Of a DNA stretch of 64,000 nt, positions 8,700-16,235 are shown piece after piece; the first letter of the stretch is position 1, and each line of letters opens with the position of its first letter. The stretch comes from JBKBKC01 sp046294265 (lineage in GTDB: Bacteria; Pseudomonadota; Alphaproteobacteria; Rhodobacterales; Rhodobacteraceae): the NCBI GenBank assembly GCA_046294265.1, contig JBKBKC010000010.1, forward strand, positions 62,001 through 126,000, written 5' to 3'. Under the pieces are notes generated by a model. The model made no database searches. It had not been told where the DNA came from and was given only the letters and a program-made list of their open reading frames with translations. The position numbers and the translations under genes are program-made.

Positions 8700-8741
8700 C
8701 ACGCATGGAACGCGCGCCCCCTGTCGGGGGCCTGCGCAGGG

Positions 8742-8771
8742 GGCCGGGGCGTGGGGACGCCCCGGCCTTTT
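8742..8771 (+). terminator. Rho-independent terminator after the NYN gene
   Basis: Perfect 11-bp stem GGCCGGGGCGT / ACGCCCCGGCC with a GGGG loop, followed by TTTT. It is 42 bp downstream of the NYN gene stop, where a terminator is expected. Confidence 0.85.
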
Positions 8772-8815
8772 GCGTTTCGCATCCTGCGGGCGGGGCGCGG
8801 GAGACGAGGGCAGAC

Positions 8816-8836
8816 GGGTATTTGGGCAAAGAAGAG
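8816..8836 (+). repeat. Copy A of the TATTTGG-n-GAAGA intergenic motif
   Basis: GGGTATTTGGGCAAAGAAGAG in a GC-rich spacer downstream of a strong hairpin. The same TATTTGG...GAAGA word appears behind GC-rich hairpins at 55649-55707 and 61825-61873, which suggests a dispersed intergenic element. Confidence 0.45.
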
Positions 8837-8859
8837 AACCCCGGGGCCGTGCGAGGTGG

Positions 8860-8888
8860 TTTACCGCCCGTTCGCTGCGGGCTAGGCA
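8860..8888 (+). promoter_or_regulatory. Possible ispH promoter
   Basis: TTTACC (8860-8865) and TAGGCA (8883-8888) are separated by 17 bp, 27 bp before the chosen ispH ATG. The match to consensus is moderate. Confidence 0.3.
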
Positions 8889-8915
8889 TGTGGTGTGACG
8901 CATGAGGATCCGGCG

Positions 8916-9866
8916 ATGACCCTGCCCCCCCTGACACTCTATCTGGCCGCCCCGCGCGGGTTCTGCGCGGGCGTGGACCGCGCGATCCGCATCGTGGAGA
9001 TGGCGATCGAGAAATGGGGGGCGCCGGTCTATGTGCGCCACGAGATCGTGCACAACCGCTATGTGGTCGAGGACCTGCGCGCCAAGGGGGCGGTGTTCGT
9101 GGAGGAACTGGAGGAGTGCCCGGGTGACCGGCCGGTGATCTTTTCCGCGCATGGCGTGCCGAAATCGGTGCCCGAGGCCGCGGCGGCGCGGCGCATGATC
9201 GCGGTGGATGCGACATGCCCCCTCGTGACCAAGGTGCATATGGAGGCCGCGCGCCACCATGAGGCGGGGTTGCAGATGGTGATGATCGGGCATGCGGGCC
9301 ACCCGGAGACGGTGGGCACGATGGGCCAGCTGCCCCCCGGCGAGGTGCTGCTGGTCGAGACCGAGGCGGATGTGGCGAGCTTGACGGTGCGCGATCCGGG
9401 CAGGCTTGCCTTTGTCACGCAGACCACGCTGTCGGTGGATGACACGGCGGGCATCGTGGCGGCGCTGCGGGCGCGGTTTCCGGCCATCATCGGGCCGCAT
9501 CGCGAGGATATCTGCTATGCCACCACCAACCGGCAGGCGGCGGTCAAGGCGGTGGCGGGGCGGATCGATGCGCTCTTGGTGATCGGGGCGCCGAACAGTT
9601 CGAACAGCCTGCGGCTGGTCGAGGTGGGGCGCGCGGCGGGCTGCGGCTATGCGCAGCTCGTGCAGCGGGCGGGCGACATCGACTGGCGCGCGCTGGAGGG
9701 GATCCGTTCGGTGGGGATCACCGCCGGCGCCTCGGCGCCCGAGGTGCTGGTGAACGAGGTGGTGGACGCCTTTCGCGGCCGCTTTGCGGTGACGGTGGAG
9801 GTTGTGGAGACTGCGGTGGAGACGGTGGAGTTCAAGGTGCCGCGCGTGCTGCGCGAGCCGGTCTGA
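8916..9866 (+). CDS. ispH: 4-hydroxy-3-methylbut-2-enyl diphosphate reductase
   Basis: Last enzyme of the MEP isoprenoid pathway: reduces HMBPP to IPP and DMAPP with a [4Fe-4S] cluster. The three cluster cysteines are present at Cys17 (RGFCAGVDRAI), Cys101 (VDATCPLVTKVH) and Cys200 (EDICYATTNRQ). Also seen are EIVHNRYV, FSAHGVP and GAPNSSNS. The length, 316 residues, is normal. ATG 8916 has GAGGAT upstream; GTG 8895 would add seven residues. It is monocistronic or weakly linked to the small membrane gene that follows. Confidence 0.96.
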   Translation: MTLPPLTLYLAAPRGFCAGVDRAIRIVEMAIEKWGAPVYVRHEIVHNRYVVEDLRAKGAVFVEELEECPGDRPVIFSAHGVPKSVPEAAAARRMIAVDATCPLVTKVHMEAARHHEAGLQMVMIGHAGHPETVGTMGQLPPGEVLLVETEADVASLTVRDPGRLAFVTQTTLSVDDTAGIVAALRARFPAIIGPHREDICYATTNRQAAVKAVAGRIDALLVIGAPNSSNSLRLVEVGRAAGCGYAQLVQRAGDIDWRALEGIRSVGITAGASAPEVLVNEVVDAFRGRFAVTVEVVETAVETVEFKVPRVLREPV

Positions 9867-9929
9867 CGCGCGGGCATTCACATTGCGGGCGGGCATCCCT
9901 ATCTTTGGCCCGCTGACGGGAGATCGCCC

Positions 9930-10181
9930 ATGCCGCCCATCCTGCTGATCGTCATCATCGGTGCCGCTGCCGGGTTTCTGGCCACGCGGTTCATGAAGGT
10001 GCAGACGGATGTGCCCACCACCATCGTGATCGGCATCGCGGGGGCGGTGGTGGGGTGGCTGATCCTGCGGGTGCTGGTGGCGATCACCGGCTGGGTTGCG
10101 ATGTTCGTGGGCGCGGTGCTGGGGGCGGCGCTGCTGATCTGGGCCTGGCAGACCTATGGGCCGCGGGGCCCGCGCCGCTAG
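9930..10181 (+). CDS. GlsB/YeaQ/YmgE-type small membrane protein
   Basis: 83 residues with three hydrophobic segments (about 3-20, 29-48 and 54-75) separated by glycine-rich turns. This is the pattern of the transglycosylase-associated (GlsB/YeaQ/YmgE) family found in stress-induced operons; the biochemical role is unknown. GACGGGAGA precedes ATG 9930. The stop overlaps the convergent TetR gene stop in a shared CTAG. Confidence 0.75.
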   Translation: MPPILLIVIIGAAAGFLATRFMKVQTDVPTTIVIGIAGAVVGWLILRVLVAITGWVAMFVGAVLGAALLIWAWQTYGPRGPRR

Positions 10182-10696
10182 GCCAGACGTTTCACCGCAT
10201 CCTTGAGCCGGAACCCCTTGCCGCCCATGGCCTGCCAGAGCCGCTGGCCCTGCCAGGCGGCAAAGAGCATCGCCGCAGCCTCGCGCGCCTTTGCCCCGCC
10301 GCCGAGGCGCGCGGCCAGCGCCGCCTCGATCCGGGCGCGCCACAGCTCGGCGCGGTTGCGCAGTTCGGCGTCACGGACATCGACGGCCATCAGCATCGTG
10401 TCGGCCTCTTCCGCGGCATTTCCAAGTGCCTTCAGCAGCGCCTGCGCCCCCTTGGTGCCGGTGCCGGAGGCGCTTTCGGCGGCGTCGGTTGTGGCGTCGA
10501 GCGCGTCCCAGGCTGCGAGCATGGCCGCGCGCACCATCCCTTCGCGCGAACCGTAGCGCTGCACCAGCGTCGGCGCGGCAAGGCCGGTGGCGCGGGCAAC
10601 CGAACCGAAAGCCACGGCCTTTTCGCCACCCTCCGCCATGAGACGGCGGACGGCGGTGAAGATGTCGGCATCGGGGATCGTTCTGCTGCGGGCCAT
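10178..10696 (-). CDS. TetR family transcriptional regulator
   Basis: 172 residues. The N-terminal helix-turn-helix spans about residues 10-55 (AFGSVARATGLAAPTLVQRYGSREGM), the usual TetR_N position; the rest is a helical ligand/dimer domain with no recognisable ligand class. It is convergent with the GlsB-type gene. A perfect palindrome 15 bp upstream of the start (10711-10720) is a candidate autoregulatory operator. Confidence 0.85.
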   Translation of the reverse strand: MARSRTIPDADIFTAVRRLMAEGGEKAVAFGSVARATGLAAPTLVQRYGSREGMVRAAMLAAWDALDATTDAAESASGTGTKGAQALLKALGNAAEEADTMLMAVDVRDAELRNRAELWRARIEAALAARLGGGAKAREAAAMLFAAWQGQRLWQAMGGKGFRLKDAVKRLA

Positions 10697-10710
10697 GGGG
10701 CGAAGATAAT

Positions 10711-10720
10711 CGAACGTTCG
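10711..10720. promoter_or_regulatory. Palindrome, candidate TetR operator
   Basis: CGAACGTTCG is a perfect 10-bp palindrome immediately upstream of the tetR-type start, flanked by AT-richer sequence. The position suits autorepression. This is inference only. Confidence 0.4.
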
Positions 10721-10765
10721 CTCATGTTCAACAGAAATTGATTCAGGGGGGGTGCTCCGTCACTC

Positions 10766-11455
10766 TCAGGCGTCGGTGCGGTCCCGGTCGGGCGGGTTGA
10801 CAGGGTGGCGCTTGGGGGCCTCGGGGCGGGGTGGGCGGGTGCGATAGACGGGCAGGCGCCAGCCGAACGCCAGGCTGCCGGCACGCAGGCCCAGCACCAC
10901 CGCGCCGCAGAACGCCAGCGTGACCGGCGGCGGAAGCCCCGCCGCGCGGGCCAGAAGCGCCGCCCCTGCGCCCGCGATCGCGCATGTGACGTAAAGTTCG
11001 CCTTCCTTCAGGACCAGCGGCACCTCGTTGCAGACCACGTCGCGCATCAGCCCGCCGAGACAGCCGGTGATCATGCCCATCACCAGCACCACGGGCCAGC
11101 CCGCCCCCATGGCCATGCTCACCGCCACCCCTGCAGGCACCGCCACGGCCAATGCGCAGGCGTCGAGCCACAGGAGCAGGCGGTAGCGGCTTTCGACGCG
11201 GTGCGCGGTCAGAAAGACCAGAACGGCTGCGGCGGAGGCGACGCCGAGATAGAGTGGCTCGGCCATCCAGAACACCGCGTCGCGGTTCAGGAGCACGTCG
11301 CGCACGGTGCCGCCGCCCAGCGCCGTCAGGCAGGCGACAAAGACGAACCCCACGATGTCAAGCTGCGACCGGCTGGCAACCAGCGCGCCCGTCAGGGCAA
11401 AGACCGCCACGGAGGCGAAATCCAGCAATGGGACGGTGGCGATGTCGGGGATCAT
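10766..11455 (-). CDS. TRIC (trimeric intracellular cation) channel family protein
   Basis: 229 residues, about seven hydrophobic segments in two repeats. Each repeat carries the family signature: GGGTVRDVLL in the first and GGLMRDVVCNE in the second. Prokaryotic TRIC (UPF0126) proteins form K+-permeable homotrimers. ATG 11455 overlaps the rnhA stop as ATGA, so it is coupled to rnhA. The last ~30 residues are polar and rich in Pro/Arg. Confidence 0.88.
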   Translation of the reverse strand: MIPDIATVPLLDFASVAVFALTGALVASRSQLDIVGFVFVACLTALGGGTVRDVLLNRDAVFWMAEPLYLGVASAAAVLVFLTAHRVESRYRLLLWLDACALAVAVPAGVAVSMAMGAGWPVVLVMGMITGCLGGLMRDVVCNEVPLVLKEGELYVTCAIAGAGAALLARAAGLPPPVTLAFCGAVVLGLRAGSLAFGWRLPVYRTRPPRPEAPKRHPVNPPDRDRTDA

Positions 11456-11919
11456 GCGGCCCCCCTGCCGGGCTTGTAGGGGGCCATTCCGGCGCGGGCG
11501 AGGGCGTCGGCGCGTTCGTTCTCGGCATGGCCCGCGTGCCCCTTGATCCAGCGCCATTCGACCTTGTGTCGTGCCTGGGCCGCCTCAAGCCGTTGCCACA
11601 GCTCGACATTCTTCACCGGCTTGTTGTCGGCTGTGCGCCAGCCGTTGCGGCGCCAGCCGTGGATCCAGGTGGTGACCCCGTTCTTCACATAGGCGCTGTC
11701 GGTGACCACGATCACCGACGACGCGCGGGTGAGCGATTCCAGCGCCGAGATGGCCGCCATCAGCTCCATGCGGTTGTTGGTGGTCATCTCCTCGCCGCCC
11801 TGCAGCTCACGCTCCTTGACCACCTCGTCGCCCTCGCGGGCCTGCAACAGCACCCCCCAGCCGCCCGGGCCGGGGTTCCCCGAGCAGGCGCCATCGGTAT
11901 AGGCAAGGATGTCGGGCAT
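11452..11919 (-). CDS. rnhA: Ribonuclease HI
   Basis: Cleaves RNA in RNA-DNA hybrids. The DEDD site is complete: Asp9 (YTDGACSGNPGPGGWG), Glu52 (TTNNRMELMAAI), Asp74 (VVTDSAYVKNG) and Asp138 (NERADALA). The basic handle (WIHGWRRNGWRTADNKPVKN) is present. The protein has 155 residues, a normal length. It lies 10 bp after fmt and is coupled to the TRIC gene. Confidence 0.96.
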   Translation of the reverse strand: MPDILAYTDGACSGNPGPGGWGVLLQAREGDEVVKERELQGGEEMTTNNRMELMAAISALESLTRASSVIVVTDSAYVKNGVTTWIHGWRRNGWRTADNKPVKNVELWQRLEAAQARHKVEWRWIKGHAGHAENERADALARAGMAPYKPGRGAA

Positions 11920-11928
11920 GGCGTGTCC

Positions 11929-12825
11929 TTAACTGGCGAGGGCGGGCAGCGACCAGCCCCGCAGCGCCTCGGCCACCGGCATGGGGCGGCGGCCGGGGCG
12001 TTGCAGGTGGGTGATCTGCACCGCACCCGTGCCGCAGGCGATGGTGAGCGGGGCAAGGATCCGGCCCGCTGTGTCGCTGCCCGGTGCCAGTGTCGAGCGC
12101 AAGAGGCGCACCCGTTCGCCCGCAATCTCGCACCAGGCGCCGGGGTGGGGAGAGAGGCCGCGGATCAGGCGGTCCACCTCGGCCGCGGGGCGGGACCAGT
12201 CGATGCGCGCCTCGGCCTTGTCGATCTTGGCGGCATAGGTGATGCCGGTGTCGGGTTGGGGTTCGGGCGCGAGGTCGGGCAGGCGGTCCAGCGCCTCGGC
12301 GATCATGTGCGACCCGAGGGTGGACAGGCGGTCATGCAGGTCGCCGGTGGTATCGGCGGGGCCGATCGGCAGGGACCGGCGCAGGAGCACCGGGCCGGTG
12401 TCCAGCCCCGCCTCCATCCGCATGATACAAACGCCCGTTTCGGAATCCCCCGCCATCACCGCACGGTGGATCGGCGCCGCCCCCCGCCAGCGGGGCAACA
12501 GCGAGGCGTGGATGTTCAGGCAGCCCATGGCGGGCGCGTCCAGCACCGGTTGCGGCAGGATCAGGCCATAGGCCACCACCACGGCCACATCGGCCCTCAG
12601 CGCCGCGAATTCGGCCTGCGCCGCGGGGTCGCGCAGGGTGACGGGGTGGCGGGTGGGCAGGCCCAAGGCCTCGGCCCGCGCCTGCACCGGCGAGGGGCGA
12701 GGCTGCTGGCCGCGCCCGGCTGGGCGAGGGGGCTGGGAATAGACGGCGAGGATTCGGTGACGGGCGGCCAGAGCCTCCAGCGCCGGGACCGCGAAATCGG
12801 GGGTGCCCATGAAGATGATGTTCAT
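11929..12825 (-). CDS. fmt: Methionyl-tRNA formyltransferase
   Basis: Formylates Met-tRNA(fMet) with 10-formyl-THF for translation initiation. The N-terminus MNIIFMGTPDFAVPALEAL and catalytic residues Asn104, His106 (CLNIHASLLPRWRGAAPI) and Asp142 (EAGLDTGPVLL) are intact, and the C-terminal OB-like domain is present. The protein has 298 residues. ATG 12825 overlaps the stop of the upstream deformylase-like gene. Placement behind three def-type genes couples formylation with deformylation. Confidence 0.96.
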   Translation of the reverse strand: MNIIFMGTPDFAVPALEALAARHRILAVYSQPPRPAGRGQQPRPSPVQARAEALGLPTRHPVTLRDPAAQAEFAALRADVAVVVAYGLILPQPVLDAPAMGCLNIHASLLPRWRGAAPIHRAVMAGDSETGVCIMRMEAGLDTGPVLLRRSLPIGPADTTGDLHDRLSTLGSHMIAEALDRLPDLAPEPQPDTGITYAAKIDKAEARIDWSRPAAEVDRLIRGLSPHPGAWCEIAGERVRLLRSTLAPGSDTAGRILAPLTIACGTGAVQITHLQRPGRRPMPVAEALRGWSLPALAS

Positions 12826-13325
12826 GGCCGCCGCCCCAGTTTTTCCGACTTCTCGATCAGCATCCGCCGTTTCAGCGGCTTCAGCCGGTCGAAATACATC
12901 CGCCCCTCCAGATGGTCGATCTGGTGCTGCACGGAAGTTGACCACAGGTTCACGAAATCGCGGTCCTCGACCTCGCCTTGGTCGTTGAGAAACCGCACCG
13001 TCACCGCGCGCGGCCGTTCGATCACGGCCGAGACGCCGGGCAGGTTGGGGCTCGCTTCGGGATGGCTGCGCATCTGGCCCGAGGCATACAGGACCTCGGG
13101 GTTGGCCATGCGCACCGCCTGTCCGCGGGTGTCGGAGCAATCCACCACGGCAAGGCGCAGCGCCACGCCGATCTGGGGTGCGGCAAGGCCATAGCCGGGC
13201 ATCGCCTCCATCGTGTCGATCATGTCGGTCCAGATGGCGCGGATCGCGTCGGTGATGGCGGGGACGGGTTCGGCGGGACCGCGCAGAACCGGGTGCGGCC
13301 AGCGCAGGCAGGGGCGCGCGGTCAT
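12822..13325 (-). CDS. Degenerate peptide deformylase-like protein
   Basis: 167 residues with the deformylase fold signature GYGLAAPQIG (44-53). The EGCLS motif that supplies the metal-binding cysteine is replaced by ASPNLPGV (91-98), and HEXXH reads HQIDH (134-138), so the catalytic Glu is Gln. Both histidines remain. It is predicted to lack normal deformylase activity; the open frame and 4-bp couplings on both sides argue that it is translated. It could bind formyl-peptides, ribosomes or the active paralogues. Confidence 0.85.
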   Translation of the reverse strand: MTARPCLRWPHPVLRGPAEPVPAITDAIRAIWTDMIDTMEAMPGYGLAAPQIGVALRLAVVDCSDTRGQAVRMANPEVLYASGQMRSHPEASPNLPGVSAVIERPRAVTVRFLNDQGEVEDRDFVNLWSTSVQHQIDHLEGRMYFDRLKPLKRRMLIEKSEKLGRRP

Positions 13326-13813
13326 GAGGTGATGGCCGCGATGGCGGCCTCGCGTGCGTCGGGTGCCAGGTGGTCGAGCGTCAGGATGCCGTCCAGATGG
13401 TCAAGCTCATGCTGCGCACAGATGGCGGCGAAGCCGGTCAGGGTTTCCTCATGCGCTGTGCCCGCAAGGTCGGTCCAGTGCAGGCCGATGCTGGTGGCGC
13501 GGCGGATCGGGGTGAGGGGGCCGGGGATGGAGAGGCAGCCCTCGGGCCCCTCGGCGCTGTCCTCCGACCGCCAGGCGATGCGGGGATTGATGCAGACCTG
13601 CGGATCGGGGCTGCCCTGCCGCCAGGTCACATCCATCACGAACAGGCGTTTGGAAATGCCCACCTGCGGGGCGGCAAGGCCGCGCCCGGGGGCCGCATAC
13701 ATGGTGTCCAGCATGTCGGCGGCGAGGGTGGCGACATCCTCGCCCGGATCCACCGGCTGGCAGGGGATGGCCAGCACCGGATCGGGCCAGCGCCGGATCG
13801 CCAGCAGGGTCAT
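13322..13813 (-). CDS. def: Peptide deformylase, second copy
   Basis: 163 residues with all three motifs: GRGLAAPQVG (43-52), EGCLS (91-95) and QHELDHLDG (134-142). It is therefore predicted active in removing the N-formyl group from nascent proteins. It is clearly divergent from the copy upstream and lacks a basic C-terminal helix such as the ...KLKRERARAGE tail of that copy. It overlaps both neighbours by ATGA. Confidence 0.93.
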   Translation of the reverse strand: MTLLAIRRWPDPVLAIPCQPVDPGEDVATLAADMLDTMYAAPGRGLAAPQVGISKRLFVMDVTWRQGSPDPQVCINPRIAWRSEDSAEGPEGCLSIPGPLTPIRRATSIGLHWTDLAGTAHEETLTGFAAICAQHELDHLDGILTLDHLAPDAREAAIAAITS

Positions 13814-14334
13814 TCCCCGGCCCGCGCGCGTTCCCGCTTCAGCTTTTCCATCTTGCGGGTGATCATCTGGCGCTTCAGCGGACCCAGATAGTCGATGAAC
13901 AGACGCCCGCGCAGATGGTCGATCTCGTGCTGCACACAGGTCGCCCAGAGGCCTGCGAACTGTTCTTCCTGCGCGGTGCCATCCAGCGCCGTCCAGCGCA
14001 CGCGCACCTCGGCGGGGCGGGTGACCTCGGCGTAATGGTCGGGGATCGACAGGCAGCCCTCGTCATAGCAGGAGGTATCCTCGGACGACCATGTGACCAC
14101 CGGGTCGATCAGCACCATGGGCCGGGGCGATTTCGCCGGGTCCTTCACGCAATCCATCACCAGCAATTGCCGGCCGACGCCGATCTGGGGCGCGGCAAGG
14201 CCGATGCCGGGGGCGTCATACATCGTGGCGAGCATATCCTCGGCAAGGCGCCCGATTTCGGGCGTCACCTGGCCCACCGGATCGGCGGGGCGCTTCAGGC
14301 GCGGGTCGGGGTGCAACAGGATGGGGCGCAGCAT
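13810..14334 (-). CDS. def: Peptide deformylase, canonical copy
   Basis: 174 residues. GIGLAAPQIG (43-52), EGCLS (92-96) and QHEIDHLRG (135-143) give a complete metal site and catalytic Glu. It has the most typical sequence of the three and a basic C-terminal helix (KRQMITRKMEKLKRERAR), the region that contacts the ribosome in E. coli Def. It is the first gene of the def-def-def-like-fmt-rnhA-TRIC operon. The start is ATG 14334. Confidence 0.95.
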   Translation of the reverse strand: MLRPILLHPDPRLKRPADPVGQVTPEIGRLAEDMLATMYDAPGIGLAAPQIGVGRQLLVMDCVKDPAKSPRPMVLIDPVVTWSSEDTSCYDEGCLSIPDHYAEVTRPAEVRVRWTALDGTAQEEQFAGLWATCVQHEIDHLRGRLFIDYLGPLKRQMITRKMEKLKRERARAGE

Positions 14335-14499
14335 GGGCAGGGGATTTACGCCATGCGGGGGTGCCGCGCAATGGTGGCGGGAACGGTGGGGCGCGATGGG
14401 CCGAGGCGGTCGGAAATTCCACGATCCGGTTCGGCCTTGGAACGCTGTTCGGCCCTGGCTTTGATTTGCGGGAATTTGTCATGGAAACAAACCGCATCT

Positions 14500-14528
14500 T
14501 GGAGGGCCCCTGCCCGCCTGCTATGGTC
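14500..14528 (+). promoter_or_regulatory. Possible promoter of the patB-like gene
   Basis: TTGGAG (14500-14505) and TATGGT (14523-14528) are 17 bp apart and end 32 bp before ATG 14561. The match is moderate. No other signal stands out in the 226-bp divergent spacer to def. Confidence 0.35.
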
Positions 14529-14560
14529 GCGCATCACCCTGCGCAGCACCGGACATCCCC

Positions 14561-15733
14561 ATGAGCTTTGACGATCCCATCGACCGCCGCGGCACCCATT
14601 GCATGAAATGGGACATGATGGCGGCGCGCTATGGCGTGCCCGCCGAGGGCGGGCTGGCGATGTGGGTGGCCGATATGGAATTCCGCCCGCCGCAGGTGGT
14701 GCAGGACGCGGTGGAGCGGATGGCCGCGCATGGCATTTACGGCTATTTCGGCGATGACCGTCCCTATCTGGAGGCGATCCGGTGGTGGATGGCCAACCGT
14801 CACGGCTGGGACGTGACGCCCGAGGCGATCTTTACCACGCATGGGCTGGTGAACGGCACCGCCATCTGTGTGGATGCCTTTACCGCGCCGGGGGATGCGG
14901 TGGTGCTGATGACGCCGGTCTATCACGCCTTTGCGCGAGTGATCCGCCTTGCGGGGCGCGAGGTGCGCGAATGCCCGCTGGCGCTGAGGGATGGCCGCTA
15001 CCGCATGGATTTCGACGCCTGGGACGGGATAATGACCGGGCGGGAACGGATGCTGATCCTGTGCTCGCCGCACAACCCCGGCGGCCGGGTCTGGACGGTG
15101 GAGGAGCTGCGCGCGGTGGCTGCGTTCTGTGCCCGCCATGAACTGGTACTGGTGTCGGACGAGATCCACCATGACCTGACCTTGCCCGGCCAGCGCCACG
15201 TCGCCTTTCCGCTGGCGGCCCCCGAGGCGATGGCGCGCACGGTGATGATGACCGCCACCACCAAGACCTTCAACATCGCGGGCGCGCATATCGGCAATGT
15301 CATCATCCCTGACCCTGCCCTGCGCGCCACCTTCGCCCGGCGGCACGAGGCGCTGGGGACCTCGCCCAACAGTTTCGGGATGCACATGGCGACCGCCGCC
15401 TATTCGGCGCAGGGTGCTGCCTGGGTGGATGACCTCTGCGCCTATCTGGAGGGGAACCGGCAGGTGTTCGACGCGGGCATGAACGCCATTCCCGGCCTGC
15501 GCGCGATGCCGCTGGAGGCGACCTATCTGGCCTGGGTGGATTTTTCGGGCACCGGGATGGTCCCGTCCGAATTCATCCGACGCGTCGAGCAGGATGCGCG
15601 CATCGCCGCGAATCACGGGGCGTCCTTCGGCAAGGGGGGCGAAAGCTGGCTGCGGTTCAATCTGGCCTGCCCGCGCGCGCAGGTGGCCGAGGCGGTGGAG
15701 CGGCTGGCGGCGGCCTTCGGCGACCTGCAATGA
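14561..15733 (+). CDS. PatB/MalY-type PLP-dependent C-S lyase (cystathionine beta-lyase)
   Basis: 390 residues, fold-type I aminotransferase family. The PLP lysine is Lys235 in TATTKTFNIAG, with Asp200 (VSDEIHHDL) and Asn172 (SPHNPGGRVW) in the cofactor site. DRRGTHCMKWD near the N-terminus and WVADMEF are typical of PatB/MalY. The likely reaction is beta-elimination from cystathionine or cysteine conjugates; some members moonlight as regulators. It is divergent from the def operon. Confidence 0.88.
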   Translation: MSFDDPIDRRGTHCMKWDMMAARYGVPAEGGLAMWVADMEFRPPQVVQDAVERMAAHGIYGYFGDDRPYLEAIRWWMANRHGWDVTPEAIFTTHGLVNGTAICVDAFTAPGDAVVLMTPVYHAFARVIRLAGREVRECPLALRDGRYRMDFDAWDGIMTGRERMLILCSPHNPGGRVWTVEELRAVAAFCARHELVLVSDEIHHDLTLPGQRHVAFPLAAPEAMARTVMMTATTKTFNIAGAHIGNVIIPDPALRATFARRHEALGTSPNSFGMHMATAAYSAQGAAWVDDLCAYLEGNRQVFDAGMNAIPGLRAMPLEATYLAWVDFSGTGMVPSEFIRRVEQDARIAANHGASFGKGGESWLRFNLACPRAQVAEAVERLAAAFGDLQ

Positions 15734-15740
15734 CCGGGGT

Positions 15741-16091
15741 TCAAGCCTTGGGCAGATAGCCCACAGGCAGGTTCTCATCCTGCCAGAAATCCAGTGCGGC
15801 GCGGTCCTTGACGGGTGTCGCGCGCTTGAAGGCGCAAATCAGCTCGCCGCTTTCAACGTTGGAGGCCATGATCAGCGCCTGGCAGAGGTGCCGGCTGCCG
15901 TCATAGACATCGACAAGGCCGCGCAGATGCGGCGCCATCCCGGCGTCGAGTGCGAGGCCGCCGTCCCACATCCGCAGCACCGGAAAGACCGCATCGCCCA
16001 CCTGCAGCCGCAGGCGCGACCGGCGCCTCTGGTCGCGGCGGCGCGCGGCGTCCAGACCGTCGCGGATGTCCTGCGGCAAGAATTCCAGCAT
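15741..16091 (-). CDS. Uncharacterised 116-aa conserved-type protein
   Basis: Begins MLEFLPQDIRDGLD with a strong GGAGGGGGGAGA ribosome site. The sequence has a basic stretch (ARRRDQRRRSRLRLQ, about 16-30), then a compact beta-rich part with FPVLRMWDGGLALDA and DVYDGSRHLCQALI. The layout is reminiscent of PilZ-like single-domain proteins (basic N-terminus, then a small barrel), but I cannot confirm this. It is convergent with patB, 7 bp between stops, and divergent from cobC. Confidence 0.7.
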   Translation of the reverse strand: MLEFLPQDIRDGLDAARRRDQRRRSRLRLQVGDAVFPVLRMWDGGLALDAGMAPHLRGLVDVYDGSRHLCQALIMASNVESGELICAFKRATPVKDRAALDFWQDENLPVGYLPKA

Positions 16092-16145
16092 GATCCTGTC
16101 TCCCCCCTCCAGCATGAAACAGATTGCAGCAAATTCAAGACAAAC

Positions 16146-16162
16146 AACGGAAATAATCCGTT
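16146..16162. promoter_or_regulatory. Inverted repeat in the cobC upstream region
   Basis: AACGGA and TCCGTT flank a 5-nt AT loop in an AT-rich patch of the divergent spacer. It could be an operator for either neighbour. No B12-box typical of a cobalamin riboswitch was seen before cobC. Confidence 0.35.
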
Positions 16163-16235
16163 CCTGTTCCGCGCGGTGTCGATGCGGCCACGGCGCGGCG
16201 TCTGACCGGTTGCCTTTGGCGGGGCAATCGGTTTT

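Noticed and set aside
8049..10343. 764-residue open frame on the minus strand
   Set aside because: Antisense to the NYN gene, ispH and the GlsB-type gene; composition is typical of a GC-rich shadow.
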